From: Cyanobacterium sp. Dongsha4
GTDB taxonomy: Bacteria > Cyanobacteriota > Cyanobacteriia > Cyanobacteriales > Cyanobacteriaceae
NCBI RefSeq assembly: GCF_036345015.1
Contig: NZ_CP084098.1
Span: 2,493,326-2,557,325, forward strand
Direction of reading: 5' to 3'
Length of the DNA: 64,000 nt
A program made the position numbers and the translations under genes. A model generated the notes under the pieces. That model saw nothing but the letters and a program-made list of their open reading frames with translations. It had not been told where the DNA came from and did no database searches. Shown here in pieces: positions 15,875 to 24,583 of the stretch. How positions within the stretch are numbered: the first letter of the stretch is position 1; each line of letters begins with the position of its first letter.

Positions 15875-17116
15875 TTAATGAATCGGTAAAAAAATAGTAA
15901 AACAAGTACCTTTTTTTAATTGACTGTTAACGGTAATTGTGCCCTTATGTTCAGTAACAATACTTTTAACAATTGATAATCCTAAACCAGAACCACCACT
16001 CCAATGACTACGGGATGTATCCCCTCGCCAAAATCGTTCAAAAATTTTCTCAATGTTTTCTGGTGCAATGCCAATTCCCGTATCTCTTATTTCTATTTCT
16101 ATAGAGCTTTTGTGTTTTTTTCCTCGAATGTAAATTATCCCTAGTATTGGCGTATAATAAATGGCATTATCTATTAAATTTTTTAATAATCTTTCTAGTT
16201 TTAAAGTATCTCCCAAAACCAATAAAAAAGGATCTAATTCTAAGTTTAAATGAATCTTTTTTTCTCTAAGTTTAACTTGATATTGTTGGACTAAATTTTT
16301 GAGAATAATTGCCAAATCAATCTTCTCTTTTATAAGAGGTTTTAAAGTATCAGAACGAGCTAACAATAATAAATCTTCCGTTAAACGAGTCATTTGTTCT
16401 GTGGCACTGGCGATCGCATCAAAACTTTCTCGATCGCTATCTCTCATACCATCTGGATATTTCAGAGAAACAGTAACGTTGCTATCAATTACCATCAAAG
16501 GATTACGCAATTCATGGGAAGCATCAGCAGTAAACTGTTTTAAGCGTAGAAAACTCTCTTCAATAGGTTTCATTGCCTGATTAGTTAATATAATTCCGCC
16601 GATTCCACTGGTAATTACAGCTAAAATGATACTGATGGTTAATCCTCGATCTAATTTGTTTAACGTTTCTTCTGAGTCTTTTAAGGATTGACTAACTCTA
16701 ACATAACCAATTAACCGATCAAGATCGCTATCAATAACGGGTAAAGTAACCCCTTGAATCTTCGGATTTCCATTTTGAGTTTGAATTAAATCTGTTGATG
16801 AAAAAGGTAAACTCATCACGAAATTACCTTGCTTTAAAATTGAATTACCTTGTTGATCAAACCATTCTAAAGATTGATGGTTTTTGTCTAAATCTTGAAG
16901 CCGAAAATCATTATCAATTTTTAACTGATTATTTTCCCATTCTGCATTGGCTGTAGCACCATTTCCTAATGCCCTTAAATTGGCGATCGTTTGTTCTTTT
17001 AAACTATGAGCAAAGATTAAACGAACTCCTAGGGCAAAAATGCTTAAAATTGAAGCTAAGATAAGCAAATAAGATAAAAGTAAGCGAGAACGAATCTTGT
17101 TAAACATTAGAGCCAT
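15875..17116 (-). CDS. Sensor histidine kinase
   Basis: A 413-residue inner-membrane sensor kinase. Spans at residues about 12-34 and 159-178 enclose a roughly 125-residue periplasmic sensor with no recognised fold. The HisKA box has the phospho-acceptor H201 in DASHELRNPLMVI, and the ATPase domain has NLIDNAIYYTP (N box), DTGIGIAPENIEKIFERFWR (G1/F) and SGGSGLGLSIVKSI (G2). The gene overlaps the response-regulator stop by one base (TAATG), so the two are translationally coupled. The neighbouring DUF347 genes on the same strand are the best candidates for its regulon. The signal is unknown. Confidence 0.92.
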   Translation of the reverse strand: MALMFNKIRSRLLLSYLLILASILSIFALGVRLIFAHSLKEQTIANLRALGNGATANAEWENNQLKIDNDFRLQDLDKNHQSLEWFDQQGNSILKQGNFVMSLPFSSTDLIQTQNGNPKIQGVTLPVIDSDLDRLIGYVRVSQSLKDSEETLNKLDRGLTISIILAVITSGIGGIILTNQAMKPIEESFLRLKQFTADASHELRNPLMVIDSNVTVSLKYPDGMRDSDRESFDAIASATEQMTRLTEDLLLLARSDTLKPLIKEKIDLAIILKNLVQQYQVKLREKKIHLNLELDPFLLVLGDTLKLERLLKNLIDNAIYYTPILGIIYIRGKKHKSSIEIEIRDTGIGIAPENIEKIFERFWRGDTSRSHWSGGSGLGLSIVKSIVTEHKGTITVNSQLKKGTCFTIFLPIH

Positions 17117-17790
17117 TAAATTGCCATTAAACGATAACCTACCCCATAAACGGTTTCAATTAAATTATGAGGACTTCCTGCATTTTTCAGTTTTTTGCGT
17201 AAATTAGTTATATGAGTTCTCACGGTTTCCTCTCCAGATAGATCATCAAAAGTCCAGATTCTATCTAAAATAGCCGATCGAGTTAAAACTTGATGAGGAT
17301 TTCTTAAAAAATATTCTAAAATCATGTACTCTTTCGGGGTTAAGTCAAGAGCATTTCCTGCATAGGTGACTAATTGACTTTGAGGATTTAGCTGTAAATC
17401 GCCATGAGTTAAAACAGGAGGAGCGATTTCTGTGTATCTACGGGATAAAGCACGGATTCTTGCTGATAATTCCTCTAATTTAAACGGTTTAACTAAATAA
17501 TCATCCGCCCCTGCATCAAGCCCAATCACTTTATCTTCGGTAGTATCTTTTGCCGTTAACATCAAAATTAAGCCCTGATAATTTTCTTTTCGGAGTCGCT
17601 GACACAGGCTAATTCCATCGAGTTTAGGTAACATTAAATCTAATAAAATTAAATCATATTGATTTGCTTGAGTATATTGCCATCCTTCTATTCCATCTTG
17701 TGCTAAATCCACAGAATGACATTGGTAGCTTAAATCTTTCGCAAGAGGTTTAGAAATCCTCACATCATCTTCAACGATTAAAATTTTCAT
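17116..17790 (-). CDS. OmpR/PhoB-family response regulator
   Basis: The 224-residue protein has a receiver domain (acid pocket VEDD at 7-9, phospho-acceptor D51 in ILLDLMLPK, K near 104 in VKPF) and a winged-helix DNA-binding domain (LTPKEYMILEYFL..., ending ETVYGVGYRLMAI). It is encoded directly before its kinase with a one-base overlap. It most likely controls transcription of its own operon and of the adjacent membrane-protein genes, from which it is separated by 159 bases. Confidence 0.94.
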   Translation of the reverse strand: MKILIVEDDVRISKPLAKDLSYQCHSVDLAQDGIEGWQYTQANQYDLILLDLMLPKLDGISLCQRLRKENYQGLILMLTAKDTTEDKVIGLDAGADDYLVKPFKLEELSARIRALSRRYTEIAPPVLTHGDLQLNPQSQLVTYAGNALDLTPKEYMILEYFLRNPHQVLTRSAILDRIWTFDDLSGEETVRTHITNLRKKLKNAGSPHNLIETVYGVGYRLMAI

Positions 17791-17949
17791 AAAATGTTAG
17801 ATAATTTTTCTAAAAAAAGGAAAGATTATGATTACTATACAAAAATTGAATCAACAAACAAAACGTTTAAAAACTAAGTAAGTTATTTGGATTGTCAACT
17901 AAAACCCGTCTAAATCATCAGATGAAGGTAGGAGCAAAATAAAGTCTTC

Positions 17950-18690
17950 TTAAGTTAGAGGTATTCTTTTCTTCTTTTTTCTGACGGAGAAAACGAGAAT
18001 CACAAATAATAAAAGTAGAGTAATAATTGAAGCATAGCCTCTAGGTAATGCTAAACCGCCATCGGTCAATGGTTTAGTAAGAAAATCGCCAAAAGTTGCC
18101 CCAAAAGGACGAGTAAAAATGAAAGCAATCCAAAATAGTAAAATATCGTTTAATTTAGTCATATAGTGCAAAGCAATGACGACACCAATAACCGTTGCTG
18201 TTAAAAAAGCACCCCGTATATAACTTAACCCTAAATTACTGGTAATATAATCTCCAAAAGCAGTTCCTAAACTATTAGAAAAGACGATCGCCAACCAGTA
18301 TAAAGTTTCTTTATCTTTTTTGACGATAGGATAAACATCAAGCTCTCCATCCCGATAATACCAAATACTTAGAACAAGCAAAAGTCCTGTAACCAAAATG
18401 AGAGAACCTGCAGTATAACCTAATTCAAATGATCGATCCATCATATCGGAAATTTCCGTTCCTGCGGTTGTAGTAGCAATGATCGCTGTCCAATAAAAGA
18501 TGGGGCGATATTTATTCATGCTAATTTGTATAAACAGAATTGCAACTAAGGCAACAAATGTAATGGCAAAACCTACATAATAACCGAGATTTAAAGACAT
18601 GGAAAGAAAATCACCTGCGGTTTCTCCCAAAGTTGTGGCAAGGATTTTCATGATCCAGAAAGAAAAGGTAACTGCGGCAACTTTATTCAT
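17950..18690 (-). CDS. DUF347 four-repeat membrane protein (COG4705), copy 1
   Basis: A 246-residue integral membrane protein made of four internal repeats, each two membrane spans with a GT/GE..GD motif: LATTLGETAGDFLS, ATTTAGTEISDMMD, SNSLGTAFGDYITS and TRPFGATFGDFLT. This is the DUF347/COG4705 pattern. The function is unknown; the repeated acidic residues inside the membrane suggest transport of a cation. It lies upstream of the two-component pair on the same strand, next to a paralogue (18853-19620), so the four genes look like one regulated unit with gaps of about 160 bases. The C-terminal tail is very basic (KKKKR). Confidence 0.85.
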   Translation of the reverse strand: MNKVAAVTFSFWIMKILATTLGETAGDFLSMSLNLGYYVGFAITFVALVAILFIQISMNKYRPIFYWTAIIATTTAGTEISDMMDRSFELGYTAGSLILVTGLLLVLSIWYYRDGELDVYPIVKKDKETLYWLAIVFSNSLGTAFGDYITSNLGLSYIRGAFLTATVIGVVIALHYMTKLNDILLFWIAFIFTRPFGATFGDFLTKPLTDGGLALPRGYASIITLLLLFVILVFSVRKKKKRIPLT

Positions 18691-18852
18691 TTTATTTATC
18701 CTAATTTTTAATTAAATTTTTCCGATCAAGAAATAATCATTTATAGAAATTTTGAGTGTCTTACAGGAAGTTTGAGAAGTCCATTTTTCATTCTGAGTGT
18801 AGAGATACTTCACTGTCGTAAACCATGACATTAATACTTTTCAAACAACTTC

Positions 18853-19620
18853 TTAGTCTTCTGAATTGGCAGAAAATGAGATTCCTTTTCTGGGCTTAAG
18901 ACTTAAATAAATAACCAAGCTAAAAATGATACAAAGAAAGAGCATACTTGTTCCTACAGTTCCATAACCAAATCCACCATCTTGAGTTGGTTGAGAGAGT
19001 AAATCCCCGATCGACGCTCCCAAAGGACGAGTTAAAATATAAGCTAACCAAAATGCTAAGACTGCATTCATTGTCCAGTAGTAATAAGAGATAGTAATTA
19101 AGGCGATCGCACTACCAAAGACAAAAGCCGATGGGGCATAACCTAATCCTAATGCTTCGGCTAATAAATCTCCAGTAGAAGTTCCTAACGCAAAAGTTAA
19201 GAGAATCGCAATCCAATAAAAAAGCTCTCTTTTAGGAGTATTTATCGAGTGCATCGCCAAGGTTTTTTCACTTTGATACCAGAAACCAAAAACCCCCAAT
19301 AACATCACAGTAAAAACGAGAGTTGTTGTCTGTAAACTAATTCCAAAATCATCTACTAATTGATCAGTTATTAATGTGCCAACGATACTAATTAAAACGA
19401 CAACTAACCAATAACTTAAAGGAATATATCGTTTTAGCCTAAACTGATTTAAAAGTGCGATCGATAATAAAGCACCCATTATCAATGAGGTAAGACTTAA
19501 ACCAAAATTGAGTGTGATAGAAAGAAAATCTGCTGCTGTTTCCCCGACGGTAGTAGCTAAAACTTTAATTATCCAGAAATAAATTGTTACTTCCGGAACT
19601 CTGTCTAACATTTTTCTCAT
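18853..19620 (-). CDS. DUF347 four-repeat membrane protein (COG4705), copy 2
   Basis: A 255-residue paralogue of the neighbouring gene with the same four-repeat plan: LATTVGETAADFLS, ISIVGTLITDQLVD, TFALGTSTGDLLA and TRPLGASIGDLLS. N-terminal phrasing (PEVTIYFWIIKVLATT against AAVTFSFWIMKILATT) shows a tandem duplication, but the second repeat has diverged and lost its acidic spacing. It is first in the set of four minus-strand genes and is divergent from the disrupted PAP2 gene across 350 bases. The function is unknown; the paralogues could form a heteromer or serve different substrates. Confidence 0.85.
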   Translation of the reverse strand: MRKMLDRVPEVTIYFWIIKVLATTVGETAADFLSITLNFGLSLTSLIMGALLSIALLNQFRLKRYIPLSYWLVVVLISIVGTLITDQLVDDFGISLQTTTLVFTVMLLGVFGFWYQSEKTLAMHSINTPKRELFYWIAILLTFALGTSTGDLLAEALGLGYAPSAFVFGSAIALITISYYYWTMNAVLAFWLAYILTRPLGASIGDLLSQPTQDGGFGYGTVGTSMLFLCIIFSLVIYLSLKPRKGISFSANSED

Positions 19621-19970
19621 GATATTTTTGCAATTAACTTTTCACAAAACTTAGTTTTCAACTAATCAAAGTGTTAGAGTTTAATGATTAGCAACAAATT
19701 TATGATCGAGAAAAAATATTAAGAACTTAAAAAGATTTACGAAAAACATAAAAAATTTTTCTTTCTTTTGCCGACTTTAGTAAATAGACTACGTAAAACA
19801 AGTTTTATCTGATATTACACACTATTAACGTTGAAATATTGAACTTTCTTAGTCAACTGACGGCTATAACTCTTATTGTACCGTTATGAAATTATACTTT
19901 CTGGAGATGTCTATTCCTTCAAGCAAGAAATGTGGTAAACCAGAGAAAACATGATTAAGAAGATTTTTAT
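19621..19970. other. 350-base divergent intergenic region
   Basis: The sequence is AT-rich with no gene seen. It must hold promoters for the DUF347 gene on the minus strand and the PAP2 gene on the plus strand. No confident operator or -35/-10 pair could be assigned, and no short-repeat cluster is present. Confidence 0.5.
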
Positions 19971-20391
19971 ATGAGTTTTTGGCAACAAATTCGCTCATTT
20001 CTAACCATTTTTAAAAATTGGCTAATTGCTTATCATACCGAGCTAGTTATATTATTACTTGGTGTTTTTATTCCATTATGGATATTTGGAGAATTAGCAG
20101 AAGAAGTTTGGGAAAATGATGGAGGATTTGCATGGGATGTGCCGATTCTTCTAAGTATTCACTCCATTGCTTCCCCTCAACTTGACACTTTCGCCAAGAT
20201 TTTAACTAAATTGGGGGTTTTTTGGGGTGTTTTTCCAATAGCAGTTATTATTTTATCTATTCTGTTGCATCAGCGTCGTTGGCATCAAATAACTTACTTA
20301 TTAGTAACTCTACTAGGAAGTATTATTATTAATCGAACAGCGAAGTTATTGTTACATCGAGTACGTCCACACTTATGGGAATCTCCTGCCC

Positions 20392-20499
20392 GCTCTAAAG
20401 AACTTATGATAATCAAGAAAATCTAAGATTATCTGTCAATTTTCTGCTTCACCGTGTCCTAATAATCTAAATTATTAGTTTGTCTGACACTCCACAGAC
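20392..20499 (-). ncRNA. Candidate IS607 omegaRNA 3' region
   Basis: The 108 bases between the tnpB stop and the element's end contain CTAATAATCTAAATTATTAG (a strong hairpin) and a GTGTAA/TTACAC-like pair around 20450-20505. By analogy with characterised TnpB systems this is where the guide RNA scaffold would end. The assignment rests on position and foldability only. Confidence 0.3.
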
Positions 20500-21606
20500 T
20501 TACACGGTAGAGCTTACCGCATTTTCCAAATTAATTGAAGCATTTAAGTCTCTATCAATAATTAGTCCACAGTAAGAGCAATTAAAGGTTCTATCTTTTA
20601 GCTTTAAATCTGATTTAATTTCATTGCAATTAGAACAAGTTTTAGAAGATGGAAAACATCTATCTACGATGTGTAAAATTGCCCCATACCAGTCACATTT
20701 ATACTCTAATTGTCTTCTAAATTCATAAAATCCACAGTCTGCTATGGCACTGGCTAATCGGTGATTTTGTAGCATTCCAGACACATTCAAATCTTCAATC
20801 ACTACCTCACTGTGGTTTTTAGTGAGGTAATGAGTTAATTTGTGAATGGCATCTTTCCGAATACAACTAATCCGATAATGGAGTTTTGCCAATTTTACCG
20901 ATGCTCTTTTATAGTTAGTAGAACCCTTTACTTTCCTACTTAATTCTCTTTGTAAATGTGCTAACTTTTTCTTGACAGTTCTATAGGCTTTAACATTGGG
21001 AAATACTAACCCATTACTCAATGTAGCTAGTTTTTTTATGCCAATATCACAACCGACTCTACCAAAAGGATGTTCTATTTTTTCTGGCTCATAATCTACT
21101 TTGTAAGAAATAAACCATCTATTAGCCCGTTTAGAAATTACACAATTACTCCCTGATTTTTTTACTAAAATTGAAGGAATAAATTTTTCATAAGTTTTAA
21201 CCCAACCAATTCTAGGTAATTTAATTTTGTTTCCTTTGATTTGGATATTACCTTCGAGATAGAAACTATCTCTGTTATTTTTCTTTTTAAATCGAGGTGG
21301 TTTAGCTATTTTGTTAAAAGATCTATCCCAAGCAATTCTTAAGTCTCTAAGAGCCTGTTGAGGGCTACATTTTGATACTTCATAATACCATTGATTTTGA
21401 CTTTTTACTTCTGCTACTAATCGTTTATGTAAATCAATAGCACTGGGAAATTTTTGTTTATTTTCAGGGTTTGCTTGATTATAATCAAGTATTTCCTTGC
21501 AAATAGCTAATCCCCAATTATAAGCATGACGTGCAACTCCTGCGTGTTTTGCCATAATTGTTCGTTGCTTATTATTCAGTTTTAATTCCGTTTTGAAACT
21601 AATCAT
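20500..21606 (-). CDS. tnpB: IS607-type TnpB, RNA-guided nuclease family
   Basis: A 368-residue TnpB with the RuvC-like residues intact (GCDIGIKKLA, VIEDLNVSGM, IDRDLNASINLE) and the zinc ribbon CSNC...CSYC. Only the general TnpB fold is shared with the protein at 12503; the sequences differ throughout, so the two come from separate elements. Its ATG overlaps the tnpA stop (ATGA), giving coupled translation. A guide RNA would overlap the 3' end on this strand. The gene appears functional. Confidence 0.92.
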   Translation of the reverse strand: MISFKTELKLNNKQRTIMAKHAGVARHAYNWGLAICKEILDYNQANPENKQKFPSAIDLHKRLVAEVKSQNQWYYEVSKCSPQQALRDLRIAWDRSFNKIAKPPRFKKKNNRDSFYLEGNIQIKGNKIKLPRIGWVKTYEKFIPSILVKKSGSNCVISKRANRWFISYKVDYEPEKIEHPFGRVGCDIGIKKLATLSNGLVFPNVKAYRTVKKKLAHLQRELSRKVKGSTNYKRASVKLAKLHYRISCIRKDAIHKLTHYLTKNHSEVVIEDLNVSGMLQNHRLASAIADCGFYEFRRQLEYKCDWYGAILHIVDRCFPSSKTCSNCNEIKSDLKLKDRTFNCSYCGLIIDRDLNASINLENAVSSTV

Positions 21607-22241
21607 TTTTTCTGTACTTGTTCAAATAATTTGTCTCCTTCTTCGGTTAATGCTGACATTAGTTTTCTATGCTTACGACTTCTTGAACCATAAAGTCTAG
21701 CACTGAAAACAGTAATTATTTCCAAAACGTCTTGTGCTAATTCTTCTTCAAAAGTCGGTTGATCTCCTTTATGAATAATTACAATCTCGATTCCTTGCAA
21801 TTCACACAATGTGAACACTAATTCAGAACCAAAACGAAGCAACCTATCTTTATGAGTAATAACGAGACGTTTCATTTGCTTCTTTAGTATTTTTTCAAGC
21901 AACAAAAGCAATCCTTTCTTGTGATAATTCATGCCTGAGCCTAAGTCTTTAATTATTTCAGTTCTCCAACCTTTAGCTGAACAATAGGCTTCCAACATTG
22001 CTTGTTGTCTTACTAAATCTTCTTTTTGGTCGTGACTAGAAACACGAGCATACCCTATTGTGGGATAATCTCCAGAATCTAAATTCATCAGTTCAGCAAC
22101 ATCGTAATATCTAGTACCGCCTTTAGTTTTTCTAGTCGGCACTATTTCTCCTGTGGCTTCCCACTTTCTTAGAGTGTCTGGGGTTGTTCCTAGTATTTTA
22201 GCCGCTTCTCCTATCTTAACTAATCTTTTTTCCATATACAT
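21603..22241 (-). CDS. tnpA: IS607 serine-recombinase transposase TnpA
   Basis: The 212-residue protein has an N-terminal MerR-like helix-turn-helix (KIGEAAKILGTTPDTLRKWE) followed by a serine-resolvase catalytic domain with the nucleophile S68 in GYARVSSHDQ and the ITHKDRLLRFG arginine block. This order, DNA-binding domain first, is specific to IS607 transposases. It needs no long terminal repeats and inserts at a two-base core, which agrees with the junctions seen in the PAP2 gene. Confidence 0.94.
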   Translation of the reverse strand: MYMEKRLVKIGEAAKILGTTPDTLRKWEATGEIVPTRKTKGGTRYYDVAELMNLDSGDYPTIGYARVSSHDQKEDLVRQQAMLEAYCSAKGWRTEIIKDLGSGMNYHKKGLLLLLEKILKKQMKRLVITHKDRLLRFGSELVFTLCELQGIEIVIIHKGDQPTFEEELAQDVLEIITVFSARLYGSRSRKHRKLMSALTEEGDKLFEQVQKK

Positions 22242-22601
22242 AGATTAGCATAGATTTTACTAAATAACAACAAACTGTTATCTACCCTGAATTTGATTTT
22301 GGGTTTCCTAGTGGTCATGCAATGTCAAGTATGACAATAGTTGCGGCTCTAGTCATTCTAACTTGGAGCAGTCGTTGGTGCTGGTTAGTATTAATCAGTG
22401 GAGGAATATTTGTTCTAGCGATCGCTTGGACTCGGTTATATTTAGGAGTCCATTATCCTAGTGATATTTTAGCGGGTTGGGTTGCTTCTATTGCTTGGAC
22501 AGTAGGGGTTAGATTATTAATTAAATTTCCATCAAAAGGCAAGAGCCAAGAATGAAAAAAAATCGACTATTTTTCAATCAAAATTGATTTTCTGGGTTTA
22601 G

Positions 22602-22817
22602 TTTATTGAGTACTATTGTACTTTATGTAGGATCTCAGATTATCATTCTATTGCACTATTGGATGAAGTAATAGCGAATCAATCTCCAGATAATTTAGAC
22701 AAGTTAGAAAATTTATTGATATATCGTTGTCAAAAGCTGATGAAACAAAAAGAATTAATCAAAGGTTTAACTTGTTATCATTGGTGGCCAAAAACCGGAG
22801 ACGTTATTTATAACTAA
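22602..22817 (+). pseudogene. Short coding remnant, possible transposase C-terminus
   Basis: Within the 352-base gap between the split PAP2 gene and the next gene, one frame is open from 22602 to TAA at 22817. It reads DYHSIALLDEVIANQSPDNL, then IYRCQKLMKQKELIKGLTCY and HWWPKTGDVIYN. It has no good start codon and looks like the tail of a longer protein; the KGLTCYHWWP ending resembles some IS transposase C-termini from memory. The family is not certain. Confidence 0.4.
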
Positions 22818-22907
22818 TTATCCGAACTTGATATTATTCCCGTAAAACTATAAAGTTTTCAGAATGGGGAAGAATAGTATTTTCCTTTTATCCTGAACTT
22901 AGCTTAT

Positions 22908-23828
22908 TTAAGCAGAAAGTGCTATCCAGAAGAAAAAACCAATACATAGCACCAAAATAACAACCAAAAAATTTAAACAACCTAAATTACTACGTAATCC
23001 GCTAATTTCTTTATCTTGTTGGGCTATTTTATCGCTTAATTGTCTATCCATTTGCATTACCCTTTCAAGAATAGATTTTTCCTTAACATCGATAAGAGAA
23101 TAAACTTGTCTATTATTGGAGATGAATGTGTCATTTAATTGAGTTATTTTTTCTTCTAATTCAACAATATTTTCAGACTCAATATATAATCTATCTTTAA
23201 CTTTTAAGGTTTCATGATAATAGCTATTCAAAACATCTAATAATTTGCTGATACCATCTGGAATTTTCTTATCTTCACCTTGAAAATTAATTAGTTCTTT
23301 TAATAGTAAATCAGAAGGGGTAATTTTACTGATTATCTCTCCTTTTTCTCTCAAAATCCAAGATAAGCCATTTGGTAAAATCTCTAAATCAGCACATTTT
23401 ATCAAGGAAAAATTATTACCTATATCTAAACAATTACCATGAAGTGTAAATAGGAAATTAATATAGTTTTGTAAACGAATAAAATTAATTTTTTTATTCC
23501 CATTAGGTAGTAAATAGTAATTTTTTATCCCTTGATTTTCTAGTAAAATTACCCAATAATAACCATTATCTTGATAGTCTAACTCTATATCTTCTGTTTT
23601 TTCTCTATAAGTTTTGATACTAAGAGAAACTGGTGTGGCGTATTCACTTAATATCTGAGGTATATAGTTATAAATATTGACTAATTCTTCTAATGTAATA
23701 TTAATTGCTTTTGGTTGTTTATCTAGTTTTCCTCCCGTAATGATAATTCTATCTGCTTTTTTCTCTAATTCTTGAAGTTTTATATTGATTTCATGAAACT
23801 TTTTGTAAATTTCTTCTAATTCACTCAA
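22908..23828 (-). CDS. Tail-anchored coiled-coil protein of unknown function
   Basis: A 306-residue protein I cannot place. The N-terminus is coiled coil (residues 1-25), followed by a folded region of about 180 residues (ITLEELVNIYNYIPQIL..., GYYWVILLENQGIKNYYLLP). A second long coiled coil follows (about 225-280), and a single C-terminal membrane span (LNFLVVILVLCIGFFFWIAL) ends the chain. This is a tail-anchored layout with the bulk in the cytoplasm. It is monocistronic, between a transposase remnant and a small conserved gene, and its codon use is AT-rich like its neighbours. Confidence 0.75.
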   Translation of the reverse strand: MSELEEIYKKFHEINIKLQELEKKADRIIITGGKLDKQPKAINITLEELVNIYNYIPQILSEYATPVSLSIKTYREKTEDIELDYQDNGYYWVILLENQGIKNYYLLPNGNKKINFIRLQNYINFLFTLHGNCLDIGNNFSLIKCADLEILPNGLSWILREKGEIISKITPSDLLLKELINFQGEDKKIPDGISKLLDVLNSYYHETLKVKDRLYIESENIVELEEKITQLNDTFISNNRQVYSLIDVKEKSILERVMQMDRQLSDKIAQQDKEISGLRSNLGCLNFLVVILVLCIGFFFWIALSA

Positions 23829-24090
23829 AATTATTACTCCTTCATTAGGTTAAATTGATTTTTATTAATTTAGCAACAATTGAATATTTTATTTTTGATC
23901 TCTTATTATAAGTTTGTCAATTACAGATCAGGATAAATACAAAGCAATAATAGTTTTTTAAGAAAAAAATAATAGTTTTCTAGTAAGTTTTACCCATTTT
24001 AAGATTAACTGCCAAAACATAAAAAAATCGCCTCATGAGAAGACGATATTGAGTTTGTTATTTTACACTAATTTAGTATTTAATAAAAAA

Positions 24091-24387
24091 TTAGTTTTTA
24101 ATCAAATTTCGCCAAGCCCTTAAATGATTTCCGTCTCGAAAAATAATTGATTTTGCTAATCCAAATCTTTCCATCACATCCAATAAAATAGAGACGTTTT
24201 CTTTAACGATTTCCAATGAGTAAGGGCAATTCTGAAAATCGAGACAAATCACGGTGCGAGAATCCCAAGTTTCCCTATGCACTTCACATTCACTCGGTAA
24301 TATTTCAACGAGAACACGGAAACGAGCTAATACTTCTTGTTCAAAATCATAGCTAGTGGACTTGAAAAAGGATTGTGACTCAGACAT
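24091..24387 (-). CDS. Small hypothetical protein, 98 aa
   Basis: A soluble 98-residue protein (MSESQSFFKSTSYDFEQEVL...) with EILPSECEVHRETWDSRTV, then an ICLDFQNCPYSLEIVKENVS region and a basic end (RDGNHLRAWRNLIKN). I recognise no domain. I chose the ATG at 24387, preceded by GGTGA at good spacing, over a GTG three codons upstream. It is divergent from the RND transporter gene across roughly 200 bases, so co-regulation is possible but unsupported. Confidence 0.7.
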   Translation of the reverse strand: MSESQSFFKSTSYDFEQEVLARFRVLVEILPSECEVHRETWDSRTVICLDFQNCPYSLEIVKENVSILLDVMERFGLAKSIIFRDGNHLRAWRNLIKN

Positions 24388-24583
24388 AAAAATCACCGGA
24401 AAAAGGTTTCTAATTTAAACCTAGCACTGTTTATTGAAGATAAAAATAAAATGTTAATAAAAAATTATTTCAAATTGGTTACGAAAGAAGAAACGATATT
24501 TACTTTGTTATAATTTCCCTAGGTTTGTTTACAAAAATTAACACTAAAAGCGACTGCATCCATATAGCCTAAATTATAAGTCT

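Larger units (their letters stand above)
20392..22284. mobile_element. IS607-family insertion sequence, about 1.9 kb
   Basis: The element carries tnpA (serine recombinase) and tnpB overlapping by an ATGA. Both junctions with the PAP2 gene show CCC where the uninterrupted gene would read GCCCCT. That is what insertion at a 2-bp CC/GG core, with one core copy kept at each side, predicts for IS607. No longer target duplication or terminal inverted repeat is expected or seen. Confidence 0.9.
19971..22555 (+). pseudogene. PAP2-family membrane phosphatase gene split by IS607
   Basis: The 5' part (19971-20391) encodes the N-terminal spans and the first PAP2 motif (KLLLHRVRP), and the frame runs into the insertion after HLWESPA. 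The 3' part (22287-22555) resumes exactly in frame with PEFDFGFPSGHAMSS and contains the other two motifs, PSGH and TRLYLGVHYPSD. Joining the two pieces gives 690 bases, a 229-residue complete lipid phosphatase or phosphotransferase with about six spans. No other lesion is visible, so the insertion is likely recent and possibly reversible. It is divergent from the DUF347 and two-component genes. Confidence 0.9.

Noticed and set aside
24388-24396. GTG start three codons upstream of the small gene at 24387
   Set aside because: The ATG has a well-placed GGTGA, while the GTG overlaps that motif and has none of its own.
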